Shown here piece by piece: positions 1 through 11,290 of a stretch of DNA of 37,361 nt. Position numbers and translations under genes: made by a program. The notes beneath the pieces were generated by a model, which searched no databases, was not told where the DNA came from, and saw only the letters and a list, made by a program, of their open reading frames with translations. Each line of letters starts with the position of its first letter. Within the stretch, counting starts at the first letter, position 1. This DNA comes from Mycolicibacter arupensis (GTDB lineage: Bacteria; Actinomycetota; Actinomycetes; Mycobacteriales; Mycobacteriaceae), in the NCBI RefSeq assembly GCF_002086515.1, contig NZ_MVHH01000039.1, positions 1 through 37,361 of the forward strand. Reading direction: 5' to 3'.

Positions 1-803
1 GTCAGGGCATCGTGGTTGCGTTGCCCGGCACTACGCGTATCGGCATCAATGGCAGCTTGCGACGGGGTGCCGCTGGTGCAGGGGGTGGTATCGGTGGGGT
101 TGCACATGCCGGGGGCGGCCCAGCGGGCCAGGACGGCATCGAGGGTGGCTCGTGCTTGCGGGTCGAGGTAGCCCTTGATGGGGCTCATGCCGTCGCGGTC
201 TTGGGGGCCCAGCACCACACCACGGCGTTTGGCACGATCGTCGTCGGTGTGGTTGCCGTCGGGGTGCAGATGATCAGCGAGGCGTGAGGCGAGCCTGGAG
301 AGCTCATCGGGCCGGCATTGGGCACCCAGTTCGGCCAGGTGCGCTTCGGCCTGGGCCAGGGTACCGGCATCGATTCCGTTGGGTAGGTAGCTGAAGAAGG
401 AGCGAATCACCGCGACATGTCCCGCACCGATGGTGCCGGCTCGTTGCGCGGAGGACACCGCGGGCCGTACCGGTTCCAACGGCTCGCCGGTCAACGTTCG
501 GCGGGCTCCGAGTTCGGCGGCTTCGGCGATACGGCGTCCGGCTTCGCCGCGGGTGATGTGCAACTCGTCGGCCAGGATCCAGCGGGGTTTGCCACCGACC
601 TCGGCCGGGTCGGCGGCGGCCAGCTGATTCACCAGTGGATGCTCCACCGCCGGAAGGCGGCGTCGCAGCTTCTCGCAGCGCCGCAGCAGGGCCACACATT
701 CCCGCGGCGTCAGTGCGTCGAAGTCCAACTCCAACGCCCGGTCCAGGTCAGCCGAGAGCGCGTCGAAGGCTTCGACGACTTCCTCACGGCCACTCGAACG
801 CAT
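1..803 (-). CDS. DUF222 / HNH endonuclease (13E12 repeat family), C-terminal part outside the window
   Basis: The minus strand is open without a stop from an ATG at 803 to the window edge, giving about 267 residues. It begins [20 protein letters not shown] and contains the family-typical stretches [64 protein letters not shown] and [20 protein letters not shown]. This is the DUF222 helical region of the mycobacterial 13E12 family. The HNH nuclease motif of this family lies further downstream and would be beyond base 1. These genes occur in many copies in mycobacterial genomes and are often thought to be mobile or repeat-associated; their cellular role is not established. No strong Shine-Dalgarno sequence precedes the ATG, so the exact start is less sure than the reading frame. 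Confidence 0.85.
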   Translation of the reverse strand, partial: MRSSGREEVVEAFDALSADLDRALELDFDALTPRECVALLRRCEKLRRRLPAVEHPLVNQLAAADPAEVGGKPRWILADELHITRGEAGRRIAEAAELGARRTLTGEPLEPVRPAVSSAQRAGTIGAGHVAVIRSFFSYLPNGIDAGTLAQAEAHLAELGAQCRPDELSRLASRLADHLHPDGNHTDDDRAKRRGVVLGPQDRDGMSPIKGYLDPQARATLDAVLARWAAPGMCNPTDTTPCTSGTPSQAAIDADTRSAGQRNHDAL

Positions 804-921
804 GTGCTAAGAGTAGCGGCGGGGTCCGACAAGTCACGGAAACTCAACCACACCTAAAACCACAGTGACACAAGTGAATACAGTGATCAATCGGCTTCCG
901 GACGGCCGCCGCGCCCTCGCA

Positions 922-1407
922 CTACGTGCGCGAGAACCTTGGCACTGAACAAATCCCGACGTATGCCGTCGCAATCCCGAGCAGTGCGAATTTGGTAACT
1001 GCCGCAGTACGTGCACGTCGGGCATTGGCGTCCGGCGCGGCACCGTCGAGCACCTTCAGCAGCGCCACGCCCTCCACGGCGTCGCCGGCCACTGCGCCGA
1101 TAGGCAGCAGTCGCAACGCAATCGGATGCCCGTGGCGACTACGGGCACGCTCGACGAGCATCAGCGCCAGGGTTCCGTAGGTCAACATGTAGCCAAAATC
1201 GAGCCACAACGACCAGCGCGCCCAGCGCCGGCCCTGCTCGCCCCAAGTGGTCAGGATCTCCTGCGCGCGTTCGGCATTGCCGGCCAGTTCGAAACCAATG
1301 ATTCCGGGGCCGCCGGTCTTCTGCATCCCGCGCTCCAGCACCAGCATCACCGTGGCGTAGGCCAGAGTCGCCGTCGTAGTCCAACCAAGTCGCCTCACCC
1401 GCAGCAT
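922..1407 (-). CDS. Small four-helix integral membrane protein, function unknown
   Basis: This 161-residue protein has four hydrophobic segments, near residues 10-28, 66-85, 97-118 and 136-155, separated by short charged loops. It therefore looks like an inner-membrane protein with both ends on the same side. I recognise no catalytic motif. Acidic residues (D70, E86) lie in or next to the second helix. It starts at ATG and lies between the DUF222 gene and a divergent alpha/beta hydrolase; the two start codons are about 60 bp apart and probably share a promoter region. It is called as a real gene because of its length, its membrane pattern and the absence of a better competing frame. Several overlapping frames exist on the other strand. 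No function is proposed. Confidence 0.6.
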   Translation of the reverse strand: MLRVRRLGWTTTATLAYATVMLVLERGMQKTGGPGIIGFELAGNAERAQEILTTWGEQGRRWARWSLWLDFGYMLTYGTLALMLVERARSRHGHPIALRLLPIGAVAGDAVEGVALLKVLDGAAPDANARRARTAAVTKFALLGIATAYVGICSVPRFSRT

Positions 1408-1469
1408 GGTAGCCGAGCGGCCAGGGGAATCGCCGTTATCGGCACCTGGCGTCAGCTAGATTGCGGTCC

Positions 1470-2330
1470 ATGAATCGAGCGGACGTCACGTTCCTCTCCG
1501 CTGGGACGCCCTGCGCGGGCTGGCTTTATCGACCGAGCGATGCCCGGGGCGATGTTCCCTGCGTCATCATGGCGCACGGCTTTGCGTTGACTCGCCATGA
1601 CGGGCTCGGCGATTACGCTGAGGCGCTGGCCGATGCCGGGTATGCCGTCCTCGCCTATGACCATCGCTATCTGGGCGACTCGCAAGGCGTTCCGCGGCAG
1701 CGAATCCGCGTTTCGGAGCAGCTCGAAGATCGGATGGCCGCGATCGGTTTCGCGCGGACGCTCGAGGGAATTGATCCCGATCAGATCATCCTCTGGGGCT
1801 ACTCGCTCAGCGGTGGGACCGCGGTGGAGGCAGCCTCCGCAGATCAGCGCGTGAGCGGCGTAATCCTGCTCTGCCCATTCCTCGACGGCAGATGGCGGAC
1901 GGTCCACGGACTGAGAGTGGACCCCGGAAATACGCTGTGGCTGACAGCGCAGGGCTTGCGGGACGCTCTGGTGCCGGTGGCCGCTGCCCCCGGCGGCCGT
2001 GCCGGAGTGACCTTCCCCGGCGAACTGGAGGGATTTCTGTCCGTCGCGTCACCGGGTTGGCGCAACGAAGTGCATGCCGGCCTGGCTCTGCGCCTGCCGC
2101 TCTGGCGTCCCGTTGTCCGGGCCCGGAAACTCAACTGTCCGGTACTGATCCAGGCCGGCGACAGAGACATCACGGTGTCTGCACGCGCCATCGAGCGGCT
2201 CAGTCGGCGGGCGCCCATGGAAACCCGCAAGAACTACGATGTCCATCATTTCGCGCCGTTCACCGGCTCCGCTTCGGCCCAGATCATCGCCGATCAGGTG
2301 CACTGGCTCAGAGCGCTCCCCCGAGCCTGA
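1470..2330 (+). CDS. Alpha/beta hydrolase (S15/dienelactone-hydrolase-like)
   Basis: The protein has 286 residues and the alpha/beta hydrolase layout: an early strand with MAHGFALTRHDGL (oxyanion loop, about 34-46), the nucleophile elbow GYSLSGG with Ser112, a late strand ending AGDRDITVS with Asp233 as likely acid, and DVHHFAPF with His259 or His260 as base. The HGFALTRHDGLGDYAEALADAGYAVLAYDHR region resembles uncharacterised hydrolases related to X-Pro dipeptidyl peptidase and acetylxylan-esterase-type enzymes. The ATG at 1470 is preferred; an in-frame TTG at 1461 would add three residues. It is convergent with hsaB, with only 23 bp between stops. It is not recognisable as the meta-cleavage-product hydrolase HsaD, whose elbow is of the GNSLGG type. 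Substrate unknown. Confidence 0.8.
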   Translation: MNRADVTFLSAGTPCAGWLYRPSDARGDVPCVIMAHGFALTRHDGLGDYAEALADAGYAVLAYDHRYLGDSQGVPRQRIRVSEQLEDRMAAIGFARTLEGIDPDQIILWGYSLSGGTAVEAASADQRVSGVILLCPFLDGRWRTVHGLRVDPGNTLWLTAQGLRDALVPVAAAPGGRAGVTFPGELEGFLSVASPGWRNEVHAGLALRLPLWRPVVRARKLNCPVLIQAGDRDITVSARAIERLSRRAPMETRKNYDVHHFAPFTGSASAQIIADQVHWLRALPRA

Positions 2331-2353
2331 ATCTCACGACGCGACTGCGTTTG

Positions 2354-2920
2354 CTACAGCCAGGTGTCGTCTGTGGTGGCGGTGAGGAACGCCTCCAGGT
2401 CATCACGCCAGTGCGCCGGAGTGGTCTTGTCCGGCTCGATTCCGGTGTAGTCGCCGCGATAGAACAGCAGCGGCCGCGGCTTCACCTCGGGGACATCCGA
2501 AAGCGACTGCACCGCACCGAACACCACGAAGTGATCGCCCCCGTCGTGCACCGAGGCCACCGTGCAGTCGATGTGGGCCAGCGAGCGGGTCAGGATCGGC
2601 GAGCCCAACGGGGACGGCTGCCACTCCACGCCGGCGAACTTGTCCGGTTCACGGGAACCGAAACGCGCACAGACATCCTTCTGCTCCTCGGCAAGGATGT
2701 TGACGCAGAACTTTCCACTGGACTCGATTGCCTGCCAGGAGCGTGACTGCTTAGTGGGGCAGAACAACACCAGCGGCGGATCCAGCGACAGCGCGGCAAA
2801 CGACTGACAGGCGAAGCCCACCGGTACGCCGTCATCCACGGTGGTGATGATGGTGATTCCGGTGCAGAACTGGCCCAGCACATTGCGGAACGCGCGCGGG
2901 TCAATCTGCGGTGAGGTCAT
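2354..2920 (-). CDS. hsaB: HsaB, flavin reductase component of 3-HSA hydroxylase
   Basis: HsaB uses NADH to reduce flavin and passes it to HsaA, which ortho-hydroxylates 3-HSA during steroid ring A/B degradation. The 188-residue protein is a flavin-reductase-like FMN-binding domain: FRNVLGQFCTGITIITT at the N-terminus, GFACQSFAALSLDPPLVLFC (the typical flavin reductase signature), then NILAEEQ and HFVVFGAV. The length matches the roughly 187-residue M. tuberculosis protein as remembered. The frame stays open 43 codons further upstream, but that part overlaps hsaC; the ATG at 2920 begins MTSPQIDPRAF, as expected for the family. It is the last gene of the hsaA-hsaC-hsaB operon and starts 10 bp after the hsaC stop. 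nat, which follows hsaB in M. tuberculosis, is not present here. Confidence 0.93.
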   Translation of the reverse strand: MTSPQIDPRAFRNVLGQFCTGITIITTVDDGVPVGFACQSFAALSLDPPLVLFCPTKQSRSWQAIESSGKFCVNILAEEQKDVCARFGSREPDKFAGVEWQPSPLGSPILTRSLAHIDCTVASVHDGGDHFVVFGAVQSLSDVPEVKPRPLLFYRGDYTGIEPDKTTPAHWRDDLEAFLTATTDDTWL

Positions 2921-2930
2921 ATCGCGCAAC

Positions 2931-5035
<2,105 letters not shown>

Positions 5036-5052
5036 TAGATTGCCTCCCAGGA

Positions 5053-5066
5053 GTGAACAGGTTCAT
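5053..5066. promoter_or_regulatory. Degenerate KstR-like half-palindrome upstream of hsaA
   Basis: The sequence gtgAACagGTTcat keeps the central AACnnGTT core of the KstR operator (tnnAACnnGTTnnA) but lacks the outer T and A. It lies 18 bp upstream of the hsaA start codon. It may be a weak third site or a chance core match. Confidence 0.35.
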
Positions 5067-5099
5067 CGGTGGTGTTTTCCAACCAGCCTAGTGTGAGAT

Positions 5100-5113
5100 T
5101 AGAACACGTTCCG
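5100..5113. promoter_or_regulatory. KstR operator candidate, hsaA side of the divergent region
   Basis: The sequence tAGAACacGTTCcg matches the KstR consensus tnnAACnnGTTnnA except for the last base. It is a near-palindrome (AGAAC-GTTC) in the hsaA-kshB intergenic region, 65 bp upstream of hsaA. The motif is known as the KstR regulon operator; assignment here rests on the match and on the adjacent steroid genes. Confidence 0.7.
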
Positions 5114-5167
5114 ATTTGTGTCGAGCGGGGTGTTCCTGCAGCTGGTAGCGATACCGGACCGCTTTTC

Positions 5168-5181
5168 TGTAACCTGTTCTA
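5168..5181. promoter_or_regulatory. kstR box: KstR operator candidate just upstream of kshB
   Basis: The sequence tgtAACctGTTctA is a full match to the KstR consensus tnnAACnnGTTnnA. It ends 27 bp before the preferred kshB start (GTG 5209) and only 3 bp before an upstream in-frame ATG (5185). The ATG would leave no room for a ribosome-binding site outside the operator. Confidence 0.8.
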
Positions 5182-5208
5182 GTTATGACCGAAGATGAAG
5201 GGCGGCCC

Positions 5209-6297
5209 GTGACGGAGACCATTCCGGACGAACCACTCGGCGCTCACGTGCTGGAACTGCAGATCGCGCAAGTCGTCGTCGAGACCGACGACGCACGCTC
5301 GCTGGTGTTCGGCGTGCCCGACGGGCCGGACGATCCGGAGATCCCCGAGCAGCGGTTGAAGTACTCGCCGGGCCAGTTCCTGACGCTGCGGATCCCCAGC
5401 GACCAGACCGGCTCGGTGGCCCGCTGCTACTCGCTGTGCAGCTCGCCGTTTACCGACGATGCGCTGGCGGTCACCGTCAAGCGAACCGCCGAGGGCTATG
5501 CCTCCAACTGGCTGTGCGATAACGCCCGCCCCGGGATGCGCATGCACGTGCTGGCACCGTCGGGCACCTTCGTGCCGAAATCCCTGGACAGCGACTTTCT
5601 GCTGCTGGCCGCCGGTAGCGGGATCACCCCGATGATGGCGATCTGCAAATCCGCGCTGTCTCAGGGCACCGGCAAGGTGGTGTTGTTCTACGCCAACCGC
5701 GACGAGCGCTCGGTGATCTTCGGTGCCGCGCTGCGCGAGTTGGTCGCCGAGTACCCCGACCGGCTGACGGTGGTGCACTGGCTGGAATCGGTCCAGGGCC
5801 TGCCCAGCCGCGCGGCGCTGGCACAGTTGGCGGCGCCCTACACCGACCGGCAGGTGTTCATCTGCGGTCCGGGCCCGTTCATGCAGGCCGCCCGCGAAGC
5901 CCTCGATGCCTGCAAGGTGCCGGCCGAGCAGGTCCACCTGGAGGTGTTCAAGTCGCTGGAGGGCGACCCGTTCGCCGCGGTCACGATCGAAGACGCACCC
6001 GAAGGCGAGGCGGCACAGGCGCCGGCGACCGTGATCGTCGAGCTGGACGGGACCAAGCACGAGCTGGTCTGGCCGCGGCACGTCAAGCTGCTTGACCTGC
6101 TGCTCGACAAGGGCCTGGACGCCCCGTTCTCCTGCCGGGAGGGTCACTGCGGGGCCTGCGCGTGCGAGCTGAAGAAGGGCAAGGTCAGCATGGAGATCAA
6201 CGACGTGTTGGAACCTCAGGACCTCGCCGAGGGCCTGATCCTGAGCTGCCAGGCCCACCCCGAGACCGATTCGGTGGAAGTGACCTACGACGAGTGA
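5209..6297 (+). CDS. kshB: KshB, 3-ketosteroid 9-alpha-hydroxylase reductase component
   Basis: KshB transfers electrons from NADH through FAD and a [2Fe-2S] centre to the Rieske oxygenase KshA, which 9-alpha-hydroxylates 3-ketosteroids and so triggers ring B opening. Numbered from GTG 5209 (362 residues), domains in order are an FAD-binding domain with RCYSLCSSP (72-80), an NAD-binding domain with AAGSGITPMM (134-143) and CGPGPFM (219-225), and a C-terminal plant-type ferredoxin domain with cysteines 309, 314, 317 and 347 (CREGHCGACAC...C). The GTG is preferred because GAAGGG lies 6 nt upstream and the resulting N-terminus (TETIPDEPLG) fits the family. ATG 5185 would add eight residues. Divergent from hsaA, with KstR-type sites between them. 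Confidence 0.94.
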   Translation: MTETIPDEPLGAHVLELQIAQVVVETDDARSLVFGVPDGPDDPEIPEQRLKYSPGQFLTLRIPSDQTGSVARCYSLCSSPFTDDALAVTVKRTAEGYASNWLCDNARPGMRMHVLAPSGTFVPKSLDSDFLLLAAGSGITPMMAICKSALSQGTGKVVLFYANRDERSVIFGAALRELVAEYPDRLTVVHWLESVQGLPSRAALAQLAAPYTDRQVFICGPGPFMQAAREALDACKVPAEQVHLEVFKSLEGDPFAAVTIEDAPEGEAAQAPATVIVELDGTKHELVWPRHVKLLDLLLDKGLDAPFSCREGHCGACACELKKGKVSMEINDVLEPQDLAEGLILSCQAHPETDSVEVTYDE

Positions 6298-6320
6298 TCA
6301 CGGGTCTAGGTTGGTGCGAC

Positions 6321-6881
6321 ATGAAGCGGTTGCTGATCGTTCCGGCCGCCTTGACGCTGTTGGGGGCGCTGTTCCCGTCCGCAGTCGCGTCGGCCGCCAG
6401 TGATACCAAGACCTCGTTGTTCCCGGTCAACGACGTCGACCAGCTGCAGACCCACAGTTGGGTGGATTGCAGCGCGCCGCCGCTGTGCCGGTTCACCGTC
6501 GGGGTGCAGCTGCAGACGCCCGAGGGCATGACCGGGTTCCCGCCGGATCTGTGGGCCCGCCAGAGCACCGAGATCCGCTCGTCGAAGCGCACCGCCTATC
6601 TGGATGTACACACCGACGGCGGTGAGGGCTGGTTCAAAGACCGTGGCGGCCCCGGAACCAAAGTGTTCAAGGACGGCACCGGTGCGGTGATCACCTCGAT
6701 CTACAACGGCTCGGGACCGCCAGAGATGTACCAGACCAACGGCAGTATCGACGTGCTGGAATACACGACCGGCCGGCCCAAGACCGATGCCAACGTGATC
6801 GTCTGCACCCATGTGCAGGTGGTCTACAGCGGCGTCAACCTCACCACGCCGTCCACGTGCGCGCAGACGGTGTTCTCCTAG
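6321..6881 (+). CDS. Small secreted protein downstream of kshB (Rv3572-like), function unknown
   Basis: The 186-residue product has a classical signal peptide: MKRLLIVPAALTLLGALFPS followed by AVASAASD, with likely cleavage after ASA near residue 28. The mature part is about 160 residues, with four cysteines (CSAPPLC, VCTHV, TCAQ) that could form disulfides, and no membrane segment after the signal. I recognise no catalytic motif. It follows kshB by 23 bp on the same strand, so it may be co-transcribed and KstR-controlled. M. tuberculosis has an unknown gene in the same position. The frame is open further upstream inside kshB, but the ATG at 6321 is the first start giving a signal peptide. 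Confidence 0.8.
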   Translation: MKRLLIVPAALTLLGALFPSAVASAASDTKTSLFPVNDVDQLQTHSWVDCSAPPLCRFTVGVQLQTPEGMTGFPPDLWARQSTEIRSSKRTAYLDVHTDGGEGWFKDRGGPGTKVFKDGTGAVITSIYNGSGPPEMYQTNGSIDVLEYTTGRPKTDANVIVCTHVQVVYSGVNLTTPSTCAQTVFS

Positions 6882-6893
6882 CGGGAACCCGGG

Positions 6894-9800
6894 TCAGTAC
6901 ACGTCGCGCTGATAGCGTTCGGCCGCTGCCAGCGACCGGACATAGCCCTTCGCCGCGTCGAGATCGAGGCCGCCGTGCTGTTGGGCAATCGCCACGACGG
7001 TGGCCTCGACTTCCTTGGCCATGTGCGACGCATCGCCGCAGACGTAGAGATGCGCGCCCTCTTGAAGCCACCGCCACAGCTGCGCACCCCGACGACGCAT
7101 CAGGTGCTGCACGTAGATCTTCTCCGGCTGGTCACGCGAGAACGCCAGATCGAGTTCGGTGAGGAATCCGTCGGCATGCATGCCGGTGATCTCGTCGCGG
7201 TAGTAGAAGTCGGTGGCCGCGTGCTGCTCTCCGAAGAACAGCCAGTTCGCGCCCGAGTGACCCAGCGCCCGCCGCTCATGCAAGAAACCCCGAAACGGTG
7301 CGATCCCTGTTCCGGGGCCGACCATGATCATCGGCGTTTCCGGCTCCCGCGGCGGCCGGAAATGGGCGGCCTTCTGCACAAAGATCCCCACGCCATCCGC
7401 CGCGGCCGCGTCGGCCAGATATGTCGAGCAGACACCACGACGGGGGCGTCCCCGAAAGTCATAGCGCACCGTGGAAACGGTCAGCTGAACCTCGCCCGGA
7501 TTCTGCTTGGGACTCGACGAGATCGAATACAGCCGTGGCTGAAGGGGTTTGAGAACTGTGAGCCACTCTTGCGCGCAGACCCGCACCGGGAATTCGGTCA
7601 GTAGATCTATCTGGTGGCGCCCCCAGGCCCAGTCTGCGAACTGTGCCTTGTTCTCCGGTTTGGTCAGCTCGGCCAGCTCCGCACTGCCGCTGCGCTCGCC
7701 GACGAACCGCACCAGGTCCGGGTTGAGCCGGGCGATCGCGTACCGCTCCCGCAGCGCCTCACGCAAGGCCATGAGCTGCCCCTCGACGACTTCCACCGCC
7801 TCGTCACCGTCGAGGCCGGTGACGGCCAGCCACTCCTCCACCAGGTCGCGGTGGTGGCGCGGCCACACGCCCAGGGCATCACCGGCTTGGTAGCGCAGGG
7901 TGTTCTCGGGCAGCTCGAAGACGAACTGCCGCACGTCTTTTGCCGACCCCGGCCCGCTCAACCGGGTGTTGCCGACCAGGGCCGTCACCAGTGGCCTCTT
8001 CTTGCCGTAGAGCTCCGGCTCCGGGGACGGCCGGGCCGCAGGCGACAGCGGCACCGAGGGAGCATCGCCCGCCGTCACCTTCGTCTGGGCCAGCACGGCG
8101 CCGATCTCCTCGAGCCACCCGGCGGCGGCCTCTTCGTAGTCGGGTTCGCAGTCGACGCGCTCGAGTAGGCGGCTCGCGCCGAGTTCGGCCAGGCGGGCGT
8201 CGAGTTTGCGCCCGTGCCCGCAGAAGTCGTCGTAGTTGGAGTCACCCAAAGCCAGCACGGCGTAGTCGGTGCCCGACAGCGACGGCGCCTCGGGCCCGTT
8301 GAGTGCTTCCCACAGGGCGCTTCCATTGTCCGGAGGGTCGCCGTCGCCGGTGGTACTGGTGATCAGCAGCAGCACTGGCGTATTCGTCAGGTCAGCCAGG
8401 GGGAAGTCGTCCATTCCCGACAGTGCGACCGGCACACCACGCTCGCCGAGCCGCGCCGCGCACATCTGGGCGGCCTCCTCGGCGGTACCGGTCTGCGAAG
8501 CCCACAACACGGCGACCGCCGTGCGTTGCCGCGCGCCGCCGGCCTGCACCGAATCCGGCCGCGGTGATCCTGGGACGGGTCCGGGCTGGAGGATGTGCGA
8601 GAACAATCCGGCCAGCACACCGTCAACCCACATCCGGGCATCCGATTCGAACGGCGCGCTCTGCGGCAACGTCGGAACGACGCCGACGCCGCCACCGGCT
8701 TCACTGCGCAGCGCTGCCACGTAGCCGGCCAGATAGCTCCGCTGGGACGAATCGAACTGCGGCGTCTCGACATCCGCTGTGATCGCCAGCAGCTCGGCGA
8801 GGGCGTCGACCTTGGACAAGTGCCCCTCCTGCGCCGGCGTTGGCCCGGCGTCTGCTTCGGGGGCCTGGGTGACGACCTTGGCCAGCGTGACCGCGCACGC
8901 CTTGTACTCGGGCTGCTGCGAGGTCGGATCGACGGCGTCGTTGGTGACGGCGTTGATCGACAGATACTCACCGAATGCGTCATTCCAGTGAAACGGGGCG
9001 AAGCAGTCTCCGGGCCGCACCCGGTCGGTGACCACCGCCGGCAGCACGGCCCGTCCGCGCCGCGAGGCGATCTCCACCGAGTCACCTTCGACGATGCCGA
9101 GCCGGACGGCGTCGTCGGGGTGGACCTCGACGAACGGACCGGGGTTGAGCCTGGTCAGCTTGGCGACTTTGCCGGTCTTGGTCATGGTGTGCCACTGATG
9201 CGGGAGACGACCGGTGTTGAGCAGGAACGGATAGTCGTCGTCGGGCATCTCTTCGGGCAGTAGGTGCGGGCGGGCGAAGAAGGCCGCACGACCGCTCTCG
9301 GTTGCGAACGCCAGCTTTGGCACGTGGCCGTCTCCGCGGACAAGGATCCGCTGACTCGCGCCGTCATTGAGGTAGCGGATCGGGTGGCTATCAGTGTCAC
9401 TCTCGGGCGGGCAGGGCCACTGCACCGGCGCCTGACGCAACCGCTGGTAGCTGATGCCCCGCAAGTCATAGCCCGTCTTGGGATTGGCGAAGCGCTTGAT
9501 CTCTTCGAACACGTCCTCCGCACTGGTGTAGTCGAACGCCTGCGCGTAGCCCAGCTCAGCCGCGACCCGCGCGATGATCTGCCAGTCCGGCAGTGCCTGC
9601 CCGGGCGCTTCGACCGCCTGACTGAACAGTGTGAGATTGCGCTCGGAGTTGACCATCACGCCGTCACTCTCGGTCCACAACGCCGCCGGCAACAGCACGT
9701 CGGCGTACGCGCTGGTCTCGTTGTCGGCGAACGCATCCTGAACCATCACCAACTCGGCCTTTTCCAGACCCGCCAGAACGGTCTTGCGATTGGCCACGGT

Positions 9801-11042
9801 GGCAACGGGATTGGTGCAGATGATCCAGCACGCCTTGATCTGGCCGTCGGCCATCCGCGAGAACATGTCGATGGTTCCGGCGCCCACCTCGGTTCGTAGC
9901 GATCCACGCGGGATCTGCCAGGCGTCCTCGACGAATTCCCGGTCTTCGGCGTTGACGACGCTGCGCTGACCGGGCAGACCGGGCCCCATGTAGCCCATTT
10001 CCCGGCCACCCATCGCATTGGGTTGACCGGTCAGCGAGAAGGGCCCACTGCCGGTCCTGCAGATTGCCCCGGTGGCCAGATGCAGATTGCAGAGGGCGTT
10101 GGTGTTCCAGGTGCCGTGAGTGCTCTGGTTCAGGCCCATGGTCCAGCAGCTCATCCAGTTGGCCGCCTCGCCTATCCACGCGGCGGCGGTGCGGATGTCG
10201 GCCTCGGGGATGCCGGTGAGCCCGGCCACCGCCTCCGGGGTGAACTGTTCACAGAAGCCGGGCATGACCTCCCAGCCCTCGGTGAACTCGGCGATGAACT
10301 CGTCGTCGGTGTGGCCGTTGGCGATGATCATGTGCAGCAGCCCGTTGAGCAGGGCCAGATCGGTTCCCGGCGCGATCTGGAGGAACAGGTCGGCCTTGTC
10401 CGCGGTGGCAGTGCGACGCGGGTCAACAACGATCAGTTTGGCGCCGGCCTTGACCCGGTCCATCATCCGCAGGAACAGAATCGGGTGGCAGTCGGCCATG
10501 TTGGCGCCGATCACCACGAACACGTCTGCGTGATCGAAGTCCTGATAGGAGCCGGGCGGCCCGTCGGCACCGAGCGATTGCTTGTAGCCGCTGCCTGCGC
10601 TGGCCATGCACAGCCGCGAGTTCGATTCGATCTGATTGGTACCGATGAAGCCCTTGGCGAGCTTGTTGGCCAGGTACTGCGCCTCCAGCGACATCTGGCC
10701 CGAGACGTAGAGCGCGACGGCATCGGGTCCGTGGTCGTCGATGATTGACCGGAGCCGGGTCGCGCATGCGGTGATGGCGGTATCGACATCTATCGGCTCG
10801 ACCGGCTCGTCGCGGCCGGGACGCAACTGCGCCGACTCCAGCCGGCCGGGTGCCGCCAGCAGGTCGGCGGTGGTGGCCCCCTTGGTGCACAGCCGGCCAC
10901 CGTTGCTCGGGTGCGAGGTGTCGCCGGAGGATCTGACCACGTGCCGTCGCCCGGTGGCCGCGTCGGTCTCGACCTGCAGCACCATGCCACAACCCACCCC
11001 GCAGTAGGCGCAGACGGTGGCGACCTGGTCGTGCACGGACAC
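6894..11042 (-). CDS. nasN: Assimilatory nitrate reductase fused to a CysJ-type diflavin reductase
   Basis: This 1382-residue protein joins a molybdopterin nitrate reductase (about 1-700) to a diflavin reductase. The N-terminus holds a [4Fe-4S] site (C11, C14, C18, C52). Cys145 in [16 protein letters not shown] is the likely molybdenum ligand, as in Nap/Nas-type enzymes. From about 845 there is a flavodoxin (FMN) domain with [11 protein letters not shown] and [11 protein letters not shown], then an FAD domain with RLYSISSSP (about 1171), and an NADPH-binding domain with [13 protein letters not shown] (about 1242) and CGDASHM, ending in DVY as in CysJ-like reductases. It should therefore reduce nitrate to nitrite using NADPH without a separate reductase. 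The symbol follows my memory of the M. smegmatis NasN protein. GTG start with AGGAGG upstream. No nitrite reductase or nitrate transporter lies nearby. Confidence 0.88.
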   Translation of the reverse strand: MSVHDQVATVCAYCGVGCGMVLQVETDAATGRRHVVRSSGDTSHPSNGGRLCTKGATTADLLAAPGRLESAQLRPGRDEPVEPIDVDTAITACATRLRSIIDDHGPDAVALYVSGQMSLEAQYLANKLAKGFIGTNQIESNSRLCMASAGSGYKQSLGADGPPGSYQDFDHADVFVVIGANMADCHPILFLRMMDRVKAGAKLIVVDPRRTATADKADLFLQIAPGTDLALLNGLLHMIIANGHTDDEFIAEFTEGWEVMPGFCEQFTPEAVAGLTGIPEADIRTAAAWIGEAANWMSCWTMGLNQSTHGTWNTNALCNLHLATGAICRTGSGPFSLTGQPNAMGGREMGYMGPGLPGQRSVVNAEDREFVEDAWQIPRGSLRTEVGAGTIDMFSRMADGQIKACWIICTNPVATVANRKTVLAGLEKAELVMVQDAFADNETSAYADVLLPAALWTESDGVMVNSERNLTLFSQAVEAPGQALPDWQIIARVAAELGYAQAFDYTSAEDVFEEIKRFANPKTGYDLRGISYQRLRQAPVQWPCPPESDTDSHPIRYLNDGASQRILVRGDGHVPKLAFATESGRAAFFARPHLLPEEMPDDDYPFLLNTGRLPHQWHTMTKTGKVAKLTRLNPGPFVEVHPDDAVRLGIVEGDSVEIASRRGRAVLPAVVTDRVRPGDCFAPFHWNDAFGEYLSINAVTNDAVDPTSQQPEYKACAVTLAKVVTQAPEADAGPTPAQEGHLSKVDALAELLAITADVETPQFDSSQRSYLAGYVAALRSEAGGGVGVVPTLPQSAPFESDARMWVDGVLAGLFSHILQPGPVPGSPRPDSVQAGGARQRTAVAVLWASQTGTAEEAAQMCAARLGERGVPVALSGMDDFPLADLTNTPVLLLITSTTGDGDPPDNGSALWEALNGPEAPSLSGTDYAVLALGDSNYDDFCGHGRKLDARLAELGASRLLERVDCEPDYEEAAAGWLEEIGAVLAQTKVTAGDAPSVPLSPAARPSPEPELYGKKRPLVTALVGNTRLSGPGSAKDVRQFVFELPENTLRYQAGDALGVWPRHHRDLVEEWLAVTGLDGDEAVEVVEGQLMALREALRERYAIARLNPDLVRFVGERSGSAELAELTKPENKAQFADWAWGRHQIDLLTEFPVRVCAQEWLTVLKPLQPRLYSISSSPKQNPGEVQLTVSTVRYDFRGRPRRGVCSTYLADAAAADGVGIFVQKAAHFRPPREPETPMIMVGPGTGIAPFRGFLHERRALGHSGANWLFFGEQHAATDFYYRDEITGMHADGFLTELDLAFSRDQPEKIYVQHLMRRRGAQLWRWLQEGAHLYVCGDASHMAKEVEATVVAIAQQHGGLDLDAAKGYVRSLAAAERYQRDVY

Positions 11043-11133
11043 CGGCGGTCACCTCCTGTGGTTGGGGTCTTGCCGCCAGCCTGCCGCGCGCAGGTTTCAC
11101 GCTCATTGCGGGACGATTATCACGCGTTGCGAT

Positions 11134-11147
11134 ATTCCTGCAGGAAT
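11134..11147. promoter_or_regulatory. Perfect 14-bp palindrome in the nasN-treS divergent region
   Basis: ATTCCTGCAGGAAT reads the same on both strands. It lies in the 248-bp region between the divergent starts of the nitrate reductase and treS, 92 bp upstream of the former. It is a plausible dimer-binding operator, but I cannot assign a regulator, and a GlnR-type site was not clearly seen. Confidence 0.35.
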
Positions 11148-11290
11148 GCTGACAGTCGGCGCGGACCGCCCCAAAAATGCCGGGAACCAGCGTTTTTCGG
11201 TGACGGGCGCCACACCGAGCCCGGGAAGTGACGCCGCGCTGGGCCCCCACCGAGGGGCAATCACGTCCAGAATGGGGTACTTGTCGAAGC

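Noticed and set aside
5179..6258. 359-codon minus-strand frame over kshB
   Set aside because: Antisense shadow; KshB motifs and the ferredoxin cysteines fix the plus strand.
11043..11290. GlnR binding site for nitrate reductase control
   Set aside because: A GTTTC half-site is present near 11095, but the second half does not match at the right spacing.
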